A stretch of DNA of 64,000 nt, from positions 232,874-296,873 of the forward strand of contig JAPDRN010000031.1 in assembly GCA_030247855.1 (NCBI GenBank), read 5' to 3'. Source of the DNA: Knufia peltigerae. Lineage: Eukaryota > Ascomycota > Eurotiomycetes > Chaetothyriales > Trichomeriaceae. Shown here in pieces: positions 1-9,510 of the stretch. The translations under genes and the position numbers were made by a program. Below the pieces are notes generated by a model. That model saw only the letters and a list, made by a program, of their open reading frames with translations, did no database searches and was not told where the DNA came from. Every line of letters starts with the position of its first letter. Position 1 is the stretch's first letter.

Positions 1-329
1 CATGTTCATGGTCGCGTAGCACAGCCTGATGGCTTCTCCAGCTGCGAGGAGCTCGCGGACTGATGGCTAACCCCTCACAACTGGAGCTCAAGTGGAACAC
101 AGTTCAGCACATTTCCATACTGTCGGTTTGTTCTGTTCCGAGGTAGGTGTCCACCTGATCGATATACATACCTGACCGTGCCTGGACATAAGTGACCTTC
201 ATCAAAACCTTCCTCAGACTTAATCCTCTCAGACTTAATCCCTGCCCTGCATAACCATCCTCGAATAATCTTGTTGATACTCCCATCTGCCTGATCCACA
301 GAATCCAGCTCGAAGATCATCAGTTCAGA
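1..329. other. Left-edge non-coding stretch
   Basis: This is upstream sequence of the dehydrogenase starting at 330. I see no open frame here that resembles a protein. The imperfect tandem 'cagacttaatcc' at about 215-241 is the only local repeat seen. Confidence 0.5.
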
Positions 330-1346
330 ATGTCGGGAGAGTATGCTTACTTGACGGGCGGCGCCAGTGGTATAGGCCGCGCTGTTGCTGAAATGCTAGT
401 CAAGCACAAGTACGTAGCGGCCCTCATTTCAAGACCTTGTCTGACCAATATGGCTTACCGGGCCGCAGCATCAAAGTCTTCATCGCCGATCGCGACCTCG
501 ACGGCGCCCAAAAGCTCGCCGACGAACTCAATCAAAAAGGCCCAGTCGCGAAATGTGCGCACGTAGACGTCGCAGACTGGAACTCACAAGCCAAAGCTTT
601 CAGCCAAGCCGTAGCAGACTTTGGACGGATCGATTACGTATATCCGATCGCCGGTGTGGGCGAGCGCGCTTCAATCATCAACAACCCTTCACAGACTGGA
701 TTCGAAATGCCAGATCTATCTGTGATTGATATCGATCTTACCGGCGTCTTGTACACGGTCTCCTTGGCGATACAGCAATTCCGAAAGCAACAGCCTGGCA
801 AGAACGGATTCAGGGGCAAGGGTGAGTTTTGTTTCTTCCCTTTTTCCTTCTTCTTGCAAGGTAATCGCCTAACGTGAGCCAGTTGGCTGTGTCGCGAGTA
901 TCTGTGGCTTGTATGCCGTACCGACCGTGCCCATCTATACCACAGCTAAGCAGTAAGTTACCTTTGCAATTCTTTTTTGGAGTATACTGATGATGGTCGC
1001 CAGTGGCGTCGTCGGCCTCACTCGCTCATATGGACATTATCTTCCCGAGGAGAAGATCACCATGAACGCCGTTTGTCCCAATGTTGTTCGCACAAATATT
1101 TCAACATCCGCCTTTTACGATACTCTCGACAAAGAAGGAATATTGGCTCCAATTGAAGGTGTGGTGGATGTATTTGAGAAGCTACTCGGTGACAGTCCAA
1201 CGTCAGGAGAGTGTTTCGAGGTAGGACCGAACTATAAAACCCAAGGTGCCGTTCCGAGAAAGGCGCCCGAGTTTCTCGACAAGGAAAGTAAGAGGGTGTG
1301 TGAGTTGATAGAGAAGAGATCGCACAAGCTGCACGAGCCTCGTTGA
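330..1346 (+). CDS. Short-chain dehydrogenase/reductase (15-PGDH-like)
   Basis: NAD(P)-dependent oxidoreductase of the classical SDR family; the substrate cannot be read from the sequence. Exons 330-409, 469-821, 883-952 and 1004-1346 join in frame to 281 residues, normal for the family. The N-terminus has the Rossmann nucleotide-binding motif TGGASGIG (residues 9-16). The third exon carries the catalytic YxxxK as YTTAK, and the following exon continues with the expected helix and a VCPN segment. Exon junctions use GTACGT, GTGAGT and GTAAGT donors. The closest recognisable relatives are fungal proteins named after 15-hydroxyprostaglandin dehydrogenase, a label that says little about the true substrate. 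No signal peptide or membrane segment is seen, so a cytosolic enzyme is inferred. Confidence 0.85.
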
Positions 1347-2932
1347 GCAGAACTATCATCTGGTTCTGACGACCCCCATATCCGTGGCTGTACGTGGAAA
1401 AGGATGTGGATAGTTGCAATCCGAGAATGAACAACACACTGCCGGTTTGATCTTCAATGTACAGTTTTCCTTTCTCACTTCACCTCACACTCTTGAGGGC
1501 CGCATCATGACGCTGGTTCCGATGTTGAGCCACTTGTCTCTACTTGCAGTCAACGATGATACTCAGGCTCCCGAGGCTTATGGTCCTCGCATTCGCCTTT
1601 GTTCATCATGAGGAAGAGAGGTAGTTGCGCCGGTAAGCATATGCTTTTCTTGGCCAGGACGTCTCGAAACTCCTTGAGTAGATCGACCATGCTCATCGAT
1701 GCTAGTGGCTTGCCGAAAGACTCTGACCTGCTGCACTGCAATGAGCTCTGCATCTCTTTCAGTATCATGTGCAGACTGCACAACTGCATGCTGATTGCAG
1801 GAGGCCGGCTAAGCTTTCAGAGTGTTTATAGCCATCCTGGGCATAGGCGTTAACGTTCATTCTCAGACAAGCATTGCAAAGACGAGCTGACCTTGAAGAT
1901 TTGGCAGCTTTTGGCAGATAGGAATGTGGAATCGTGTAAGGATTTGTGATGTGGTCTGCACCGTCCAGATCCAAACCCATCTGGGCCAGCAAGGGAGCTA
2001 GGAATAGTACATTTGTGCCACAAGTTCGTCCTTCTTCACAACCTCAGGTTCACGCGCGATGGTGAAGCCGATCTCTGGTGAGTGGAAGTATCTCAGCTCT
2101 ATTGGCAGTTGATTTCTTTTGTATGAATTGGAGAAGTCAATTCTTCGATGAGACACCAAAAGCCTCAGAGGAAATCATCAAGCAAGATAGCGATGGTGTT
2201 GAATCACATCTGGTCGTTGCTCTGACTCAAAAACTGCTAGGCCAGATCACACTGTTCCCACAGCCACTTTCCAGCCCTTTGTTTGTATGGCAGAACTGTG
2301 GACTGGTGCTCTCTCTTCGCATCACTTTGGAACACGACCAATCATGAATCACCAAAGGCCTATATGCGTTTTTGGCCCCTCTCGTATACGTGACATGCCC
2401 ATGAAGTGTGAGTAGAGCGCTTCAATGAGTGCTCATAACCAAGCAGCAACACCTCCCACATTCTTCCTTGTCACCAGCTTTTTTGTCTTGACTGCTTTCC
2501 CAGGGAGTTGAAGGCGCGACCTGAGATAGGATGCGTCGCCATTCTTCTTGATATCCGTGTCCATGAATCATAACATATTGGCTTTGGCTACATGCTAGAA
2601 CAATTCTTCGCCGTCAGACTATTCATAATCCATGCTGCTGCTTGCAGGCGCCAATAGACTTTGCAGAGAAAGGAAAACAGGTGAATGGGAAGAGAATTGG
2701 AAAGGGGACTTTTGGTTCTTTTCAATGTTGAAGGCGGCGTCGCGCCTAGCGTTGATACATAGGAGACTGATTGACATAGGCAAGATCTGCTTATATAATA
2801 TGCAGTGCACGTGACCACAAACTTTGTCGTCGCAGGCCCCAACTGAGGAAACAAGTGCGAATGGATCATCACGACAATCGTTGAGAGTACGGAGGACCCC
2901 TCTCATATTCTACTCGTACCACAACCTTTCAT
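1347..2932. other. Intergenic region, 1.6 kb
   Basis: No convincing gene. Minus-strand open stretches at 1550-1789 and 1765-1992 have some protein-like composition but no shared frame, start or motif I recognise. A TATA-like stretch (about 2790-2800) and a CACGTG at 2808-2813 lie about 125 bp before the DUS2 start. Confidence 0.4.
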
Positions 2933-4354
2933 ATGACTGTCGGCCATGCTGCTCGGCCACAGTCTCTGCTACGACGCACTGTATCCTTCGTAACGTTCAC
3001 CCGAGCCTTCTGCCACACTCCCCTCAGAATGGCGTCCCTTACTCCCGCCGATAATTCTTCATCTGCCGTCCCTCATGTTCCTATCCCGAAGAATGGCGTC
3101 GACTACAGAGGCAAGATCGTTCTTGCACCAATGGTGCGCTCAGGAGAACTGCCTTCACGTTTGCTAGCCCTGAAATACGGTGCGGATCTAGTTTGGGGAC
3201 CAGAAACAGTTGACCGGTCCATGATCGGGACAACTCAACGCACAAACCCTCGTACGGGTTGTGTAGAATGGAGTCGGAACTCGAACAATCAGAATCCAGA
3301 TGGCCCCGAGAAAGATTCGGTCATATTTCGCATCGACCCCAAACGAGAATCGGATAGACTGATATACCAGATCGGCACTTCCAACCCTGATTTGGCAGTG
3401 CAGGCAGCAACGCTTATCGCACCCTATGTACGTGGAGTCGATGTTAATGCAGGTTGCCCGAAACCGTTCTCTACCTGCGGCGGCATGGGAGCTGCTTTAC
3501 TCAAAACACCAGACAAGTTATGCGACATCTTGACGACGCTGGTGTCGAAGGTGGGTATACCGTACGAAATTGGCATCAGTGTCAAAATCAGACTGCTCGA
3601 AACGCCGGAATTGACATCGAGTCTGGTCAACAAACTCTGTAAGACCGGGATCACTGGTCTGACCATACATTGCCGGACAACACCAATGAGGCCGAGAGAA
3701 CGTGCCATTCGTGAGCAACTGCGGATGATTGGCGACATATGCAGAAGTCACGGCGTTGCCTGCTTGATGAATGGGGACGTTACATCTCGTGACCAAGGAC
3801 TCGCTCTTGCAAAAGAATATGGCGTTGATGGAGCAATGATTGCGACAGCTGCTGAAGCGAACTCGTCCGTTTTTCGATCTGGACAGCAGGGCGGCCTTTT
3901 GTACTGGGAGGAAGTGGTTAAGGAATATATGAAGTTCGCCATCAGCGTTGAAAACAGATACAGGAACACGAAGTTTCTATTATCACAACTTATGCCTGGG
4001 AAGAGTCCCAAATACCAGCGCATTCAGATGTCGAGGAGCTACAGCGAGGCAATAGCCATCCTGGAAATCACGGACTCCGAATTTGTGGAAATGGCCAAAG
4101 AAGTCGATCATGTCTTGCAACTTGACCTCCCCAGAATGACCAAGGCAGACATGAAGCGGCTCAACAAACAACATGCAAAGGAGAACCAAGCGAAAAACCA
4201 AGAAAAGAAGAGAGCTCTAGAGCAGAGTCATGATCGAGGCACGGAAATTCCGAGTCCAAGCGAAGAACGAACGAAGAAGCAGAAGGCAGAGATAGCGGCA
4301 GAAAATGCCGGCTTTGAAGGTCTTGGACAGGGTGCCATGGCCGTTGCAGTGTGA
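2933..4354 (+). CDS. DUS2: tRNA-dihydrouridine(20) synthase, Dus2 type
   Basis: Flavoenzyme that reduces uridine to dihydrouridine at position 20 of tRNAs. It is intronless, 473 residues from the first ATG. The TIM-barrel start KIVLAPMVRSGELPSR, the active-site segment VNAGCPKPFS with catalytic Cys175, GMGAALL, and the NGDV and IATAAEAN phosphate-binding segments are all in order, and the pattern fits Dus2 (yeast Smm1) rather than Dus1, 3 or 4. The first 32 residues are rich in Arg, Ser, Thr and aromatic residues with almost no acid, like a mitochondrial presequence. A second ATG at 3029 (Met33) would give a cytosolic form. The C-terminus is a Lys/Glu-rich tail of about 70 residues. Identification rests on motif recognition; dual targeting is inference. 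Confidence 0.92.
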   Translation: MTVGHAARPQSLLRRTVSFVTFTRAFCHTPLRMASLTPADNSSSAVPHVPIPKNGVDYRGKIVLAPMVRSGELPSRLLALKYGADLVWGPETVDRSMIGTTQRTNPRTGCVEWSRNSNNQNPDGPEKDSVIFRIDPKRESDRLIYQIGTSNPDLAVQAATLIAPYVRGVDVNAGCPKPFSTCGGMGAALLKTPDKLCDILTTLVSKVGIPYEIGISVKIRLLETPELTSSLVNKLCKTGITGLTIHCRTTPMRPRERAIREQLRMIGDICRSHGVACLMNGDVTSRDQGLALAKEYGVDGAMIATAAEANSSVFRSGQQGGLLYWEEVVKEYMKFAISVENRYRNTKFLLSQLMPGKSPKYQRIQMSRSYSEAIAILEITDSEFVEMAKEVDHVLQLDLPRMTKADMKRLNKQHAKENQAKNQEKKRALEQSHDRGTEIPSPSEERTKKQKAEIAAENAGFEGLGQGAMAVAV

Positions 4355-5082
4355 TCAGTCGACGGCACAGGCCCATTAATATTAATTGACTTCACCATCG
4401 GATGATCAAGATTTCAGTTTAACAGTTTACTCCAGACGACGTGAACGCGCCAGTGAGCGCGTTGAAATGCCGACCTTGTCCTCGAACGAGGCTGTCAGAT
4501 GCTATATCAAGGATTCTATATCCAGCATGACCTAAGCAAAAGGCGAATATGCTGAACCAGCGAACACCAGACCAAGTCCCCGCTGGAGGATCGTCGCCAC
4601 ATCGTCCCAGTAAGAGCGGCCAGATGTCCTCTCCGTGTCGCTAGATCTTGCGTCACATTGTATAACAGATGCTACATTCTAGCAGGCCTCTCACAACATT
4701 GTATGAACAATATCAATGAATTTCGAGTTGCAATATTTCTTGTTCCAGCGCCGTGCTCCTCTATGCCTATCCGCCTTGCAGATTCACCTTTATAGATACA
4801 TATTGAGACAGAAGACCGGACAACTAAGCTAGTCCTCCCGAAATTGAGACCACCACTTAGAGCTAAGTAGCTAATTCCGTTTGCACAGAATCTCCCCAGC
4901 GGAAGTTCTGGATCGTATACAAGCCGCGAGTCCTCGTGGAAGCTCTTGCTTGCGTTGCTGCGTAAGCAATGGTGTCTGACGCACGCTGGACTGTAAACTC
5001 GGACTGACGAATTTCGAGCGTTTGTACACAGTATCATCGGGCCTGCTACCAATGCCGGTGAAGCCTCTTGATGCCGTCTGTT
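4355..5082. other. Intergenic region between convergent DUS2 and mL53 genes
   Basis: Contains only 3' flanks. A 126-codon minus-strand frame (4672-5052) shows no recognisable domain and is treated as chance. Confidence 0.5.
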
Positions 5083-5418
5083 TTATCCTGACAACTCCGC
5101 CTTGCGATCCAGTACTCTGGCATGCCTGTTCACTTCCTCCACGATGTCCTGTAGACTGGTTCTCTTGACTTTCTGTTCCGTGGATGCTGTGGGTTTTGAC
5201 GCACCCGAATCCCAGGTATATTTCAGCGTCTTGCCATCTTTTAACCCAAGCTCCAACGTCGCAGGTGCAGTAGACGTTCGAGCTAATTGTTTTGCGGAGA
5301 TTTTGATGGACTTGTGAGCTTCGGCGGGTAGCAGATTTAGAAATAATCGCGGGACCTTGGAGGCAGCCTGAAATGGATTGAATGCCGTCTTAAGAGTGGT
5401 TATGTATGTAGTTATCAT
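5083..5418 (-). CDS. MRPL44: Mitochondrial large ribosomal subunit protein mL53
   Basis: Small structural protein of the mitochondrial 54S ribosomal subunit (yeast Mrpl44, human mL53). The single exon encodes 111 residues starting MITTYITTLKTAFNPF, very like the yeast N-terminus (Met-Ile-Thr followed by FNPF). The middle has a run on ISAKQLARTST and the end has IVEEVNRHARVLDRKAEL, matching the conserved IV-EV-RHSR-L-RKE ending of the family. The length is close to the usual 95-120. It is divergent from SEC20, with 392 bp between start codons. The (GGT)n-rich patch near 5640-5660 lies in that shared region. No separate presequence is visible, which is usual for this small protein. Confidence 0.88.
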   Translation of the reverse strand: MITTYITTLKTAFNPFQAASKVPRLFLNLLPAEAHKSIKISAKQLARTSTAPATLELGLKDGKTLKYTWDSGASKPTASTEQKVKRTSLQDIVEEVNRHARVLDRKAELSG

Positions 5419-5810
5419 CGTGGGTCAAGTATGTGCTTTTATTGAAATTCTTTGTGCAGTCGTTCGGTCGTTTCGAGATGCTGCTGCGGAAAATAGGTGA
5501 GGACTGTTGCGAGCGAGATGCGTCAAGTTCGACTATGTATTTGCCTCTCTTCAGGAAAATCTTGATCGCTTTTTGTAAATGCTCAGGAGTGTTTCGAGAG
5601 TGTGGCGTTGTTTGCGCTCGTATTGCTGGTCTAGTGCTGGGTGGTGATGGTGGTGGTGGTGCTCAAAAGGATCGCGGAAAATCCCACGCCAAAGAAATTC
5701 CGAGGTTTGCCATGTTTGCATTTCCAGAACAAGCCACGCCAGCATTCACGACACATGGTCACCAGCACCAACCTACCTATTCATAACGTCACCACTCAAC
5801 AACTACCAAC
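5419..5810. promoter_or_regulatory. Divergent promoter region of mL53 and SEC20
   Basis: 392 bp separate the two start codons, so both promoters must lie here or overlap the genes. It has a short GGT-rich run (about 5640-5660) and a run of CAACAACTACCAAC just before the SEC20 ATG. No specific factor site is claimed. Confidence 0.4.
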
Positions 5811-7007
5811 ATGTCGCGCTCGCTGCATCAGCGTCTACAGGCGCTTGCAGACTCGTACAAAGACACTTTGAATCTCATACAACAACTCCGAACCTTTTCT
5901 GCTGCGTCATGCCCTGATGCTAACCCAGACGAACGGAGAGTCGACCTTGCAAGCGAAATCCACGACGGTTTGAAAGAGCAGGAGGACACGCTGGAGATAC
6001 TGAGACAAGAACTAGACGATGACTCAATACCCATACAACGACGAGCTTCGCTTGCAGGCGGGGACCGGGAAAACGAGCGTGAGCGAAACGCAGACTTGTT
6101 GGCTCGACTGACAGAAGATCTGAAAAGCGCGCGTGGCCACTTCCGGAGGGCGCAGCTTGTGGCGAAACGAACGGCCGACACTGAGAAGAGAAAGGAGCGG
6201 GAACAATTATTTGCAGACCGGAAGGGTGACGGCAGCCATGCACGATTTCGGCCTACACACGATAAGTTGACGCAGGATGAGCTGGCCGAACGGGCCTCCG
6301 AAGACGTGACCATGGCATTGCGACGGGTGCACGCGCAGATGGAGGCAGAAGTGTCGCGCGGTCAATTCGCCCAACAGACCCTCGACGAGAGTCAAGAGGC
6401 GCTGAAGAGTCTGAACGAGAGCTACAGTGGGACGACGGACCTGCTGAAGGCCTCGAGGGGGTTCGTGAGCCAACTGGTGCGCAGCAACAAGTCGGACACG
6501 TGGTTCTTGAAGAGCTCGTTCTACATCCTGGCGGTGACGATAGTCTGGCTGATCTTCAGACGGCTTCTGTACGGACCTTTGATACTCTTTGTTTGGTGGC
6601 CGCTCCGCGCGATGTGGTGGTTCACCCTGACGAGCTTGGGGGCGATTGGCCTCGGGAAGCCCGAGTTGGCCTCGGAGCCTATGCCGAAACCGACCATGTC
6701 GATATCCATGCCTGGGGTGAACGCGAGAGGAATGCCCACGCACAGTTCGGGCATTCATTTCAAGAGTATCAGTTTGGCCCCGAAAGGCGCGGGATGGCAT
6801 CGACAGCCGGCGCAGGCCGAACCTTCCCAGGTCATCGAGGAGAGCATGGTGGAGAAGATAGGGCGTTTGACGGAAGAAGGTAAAAGCCTTGAGGATCTCA
6901 CGGATGAGGAACGCGAAGCACAGTCAGAAGAGCAGCCGCGGAATACAAAGAAAAGGATGATGGAAGTGGAGATTGAAACTCCTGTGGCTTCAAAAGACGA
7001 ACTGTAG
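5811..7007 (+). CDS. SEC20: Sec20 family SNARE of ER-Golgi retrograde transport
   Basis: Q-SNARE of the ER t-SNARE complex (Sec20-Ufe1-Use1) that receives COPI vesicles from the Golgi. 398 residues in one exon. Residues 1-150 are coiled-coil-rich; residues about 165-235 are the Sec20 SNARE region (DVTMALRRVHAQMEAE, then TLDESQEALKSL and LVRSNKSDTW). A membrane anchor follows at about 237-262 (FYILAVTIVWLIFRRLLYGP), with a second aromatic-rich stretch behind it. A lumenal tail of about 120 residues ends in Ser-Lys-Asp-Glu-Leu, a canonical ER-retrieval signal; yeast Sec20 ends in HDEL, so this supports both the identity and the topology. The start fits because ATG is preceded by CAAC and the N-terminal heptads begin at once. 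Confidence 0.92.
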   Translation: MSRSLHQRLQALADSYKDTLNLIQQLRTFSAASCPDANPDERRVDLASEIHDGLKEQEDTLEILRQELDDDSIPIQRRASLAGGDRENERERNADLLARLTEDLKSARGHFRRAQLVAKRTADTEKRKEREQLFADRKGDGSHARFRPTHDKLTQDELAERASEDVTMALRRVHAQMEAEVSRGQFAQQTLDESQEALKSLNESYSGTTDLLKASRGFVSQLVRSNKSDTWFLKSSFYILAVTIVWLIFRRLLYGPLILFVWWPLRAMWWFTLTSLGAIGLGKPELASEPMPKPTMSISMPGVNARGMPTHSSGIHFKSISLAPKGAGWHRQPAQAEPSQVIEESMVEKIGRLTEEGKSLEDLTDEEREAQSEEQPRNTKKRMMEVEIETPVASKDEL

Positions 7008-7392
7008 GATGAGTTGGTTGTTGTCCACATTTTGAATAATGAATACCATTCTCCGCTGGAAAAGACTGTTCTAGTAGTAACAGAAAGATGACTGCTCCTT
7101 ACAACGCTCCTGAAATGTGGCAGCCTTGTACAGAGTTCTCGTAGCCTTGTCCCTGCACGTGGCGACCGCGCCAAGCCCATTAACGCGACTTTTGAGTCGA
7201 GCGCGTCTTGGATGTTTCCTCATGCATTCAATTGATCGCATGTCTCAGGCGGGCCAAAACGAACCAGCATACCAAATTCGATCTTTCCTCAAGTCTGTCA
7301 ACGTCTTGTACATACACATAGGAATCGAACCGACTCCATCAAGATAAGGACAGCGGCATTGCATCGATTCCAGATTGTGTCGTCCTCCCACG
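7008..7392. other. Intergenic region upstream of RFC2
   Basis: 385 bp between SEC20 and RFC2 on the same strand. Nothing coding is seen; it should hold the SEC20 3' UTR and the RFC2 promoter. Confidence 0.5.
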
Positions 7393-8864
7393 ATGGCCAA
7401 CTTCTTCGACAATAAAGCCCGTGCACAAGCGGCGGCATCGGGCTCAAGTTCGAAACCAAAAGCCAACGATGGCTCCGCCGCCGCCGCTCCTCGAATGGCA
7501 CCGTGGGTGGAAAAGTACCGACCAAAGTCGTTAGAGGACGTCCGATCACAAGACCACGTCGTCCAGACACTGAACCGAATGGTCCACGCCTCGAATCTAC
7601 CGCACCTTCTACTCTACGGGCCTCCCGGGACGGGCAAAACGTCGACGATCCTGGCCCTCTGTCGAGAGCTGTTCGGGCCCGAGTTGTTTCATTCGCGGGT
7701 ACTCGAGTTGAACGCCAGTGACGAGCGAGGATTGTCCGTGATCAGAGAACGAGTCAAACAATTCGCCGCCCTGCATCTCGTCAGTGCCCCTGCTTCGAAG
7801 GAGTATCGAGATCGGTACCCGTGTCCGCCGTTCAAGGTGATTATTCTTGACGAGGCCGATTCCTTGACACAAGATGCTCAGGTGAGTTCTGACCTTTTAC
7901 TTCGTGCCATATGCAATGTCGCTAGACTTGGGCAGCTAATGTATCGGAATAGGGCGCTTTGAGACGAGTAATGGAGATCCATAGCAAAATCACCCGATTT
8001 TGTCTTTGTTGTAACTACGTCTCGTAAGTGTGCCGTACTCATACCCTTCGCCCCCTGCATACCCGTTTTCTTTGTTGTCCATCTCGAAACATAACTGCCC
8101 GTTGACGATCTACCGAAAGCTAACATATTTTTTTGTCAAGCCGAATAATTGACCCAATTGCATCTCGATGCTCCAAATTCCGTTTCAAAGCGTTGGAGGG
8201 TGACCAAGCATCGTCACGGATTCAACAGATCCTAGCTACGGAAAACGTCAAATACGACGACGGCGTGATCGAACGGGCTTTGAAAGTATCGGACGGCGAT
8301 CTCAGAAGGGCCATCAATTTGCTTCAGAGCGCCGCTCGATTAGTCGGAGCGACGCCCACACCAAATCAAACATCCACAAACGGTCAAAGTGGAACAGCCT
8401 CCTCGGCCAACAAAAAGACATCAAAGACCATCCCGGACGATTCGGACGAGGAAATGGGCGGAGTTGATGACAATGATGATGTTGCTGTCGGAGACGGCGC
8501 CGCTGCCGCCCCTTTGACAGAAGAGTCCAAGAGTATCAAAGTCTCCGACATTGACGAGATCGCAGGAACGTTCCCGCCCGACCTGACGGACAGACTGGTC
8601 GAGGTCCTGCAAAAGGGCAACACTCGGAACTACGACGCCATCGCGGCCGAGATCACCGACATCGCCGCGTCGGGGTACGCGGCGAACGAGGTGTTGGCGA
8701 GTCTACACTCCAAACTCGTGTTCGATGACCTAATCGACTCGAGGAAGAGGTACAAGCTCACGCAGACGTTTTCGGAATTCGACAAGAGGTTGGTCGACGG
8801 GGTGGATGAGCATCTCGCGCTGCTCGATCTGTCGTGTCAATTGGCCGGTGTTTTGGCCGCGTGA
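7393..8864 (+). CDS. RFC2: Replication factor C small subunit Rfc2
   Basis: AAA+ subunit of the RFC clamp loader, which loads PCNA at primer-template junctions in the nucleus. Exons 7393-7881, 7953-8023 and 8141-8864 join to 427 residues. Motifs: APWVEKYRPK, Walker A GPPGTGKTST, LNASDERG, Walker B LDEADSLT, then across the two introns ALRRVMEIHSKITRFCLCCNYVSRIIDP and the SRC motif SRCSKFRFKAL with the arginine finger. These match yeast Rfc2/human RFC4 best. It is longer than the usual 350-390 residues because of an acidic, Asp/Glu- and Ala-rich insert (about residues 255-300) just before the C-terminal collar domain. The ATG at 7393 is preferred over an upstream in-frame ATG at 7375 because MANFFDNKAR is the typical start. 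Confidence 0.95.
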
Positions 8865-9510
8865 GAGACGAGTGAGCCTGTTCGAGTCAAGATCAGGCTG
8901 GGCCTCGACCCGGGTACTCCAAGAGAGAGCACCAGTAAATGTCACAGACACGGACGAGAACAAAAGGGGTGTGGTTTGGGTGGGTCGTAGAGAGGAAGTA
9001 CTCAAGCATCAGCGATTGGCGTTGTTGGGGGGGGGGGCCATTCGAACAACAGGGTATCTAGATTCTTTGATACGAATGAACGGTTCTTGAAAAATTCTCT
9101 TTTCAAGAGCCTCAGTCCGGATCCCGATCATGACACACACGTCAACCTGCTGGGTCTTTATGTCAAGGAACCAAACTCACGTGGTTCTCGGAAGATATAT
9201 CGTTTTGAAGGCAACCTCTGAAAAAAAAGATGGAACGTGAAAAGTGAACTGTCAATAAATGTACAAACAAAATACGAGCTAAATACCCCGTACTACGGAA
9301 GAATCGAGGAATCTGAAAGTCCTTGGGAAAATACTGACTGCATTCGAGTACAAAGTTTGCACAATTTACTTCTGTGAGCACATACACACATGTACACGCA
9401 CCGCACCAAGCACACGTCCGTAGCCCCTCCCCAGTGTGGTCTCTGCCGATGAAGATATGTTCTGGGATAGGATGTGTGGGAGTCGTGCTTGTTTGGCCAC
9501 GTTACTGTAC
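8865..9510. other. Intergenic region between convergent genes
   Basis: 3' flanks of RFC2 and the permease gene. Contains an uninterrupted G run of about ten bases around 9027-9037. No gene seen. Confidence 0.5.

Noticed and set aside
2808..2813. CACGTG hexamers upstream of DUS2, LSM2 and TPC1 (also 17230, 21571)
   Set aside because: A palindromic hexamer is expected about 16 times in 64 kb, so these few upstream copies are not evidence of shared regulation.
4672..5052. 126-codon minus-strand frame after DUS2
   Set aside because: No domain and no homologue that I recognise; lies in a convergent 3' gap.
6207..6800. 197-codon frame antisense to SEC20
   Set aside because: Arg/His/Pro-rich shadow of the SNARE gene.
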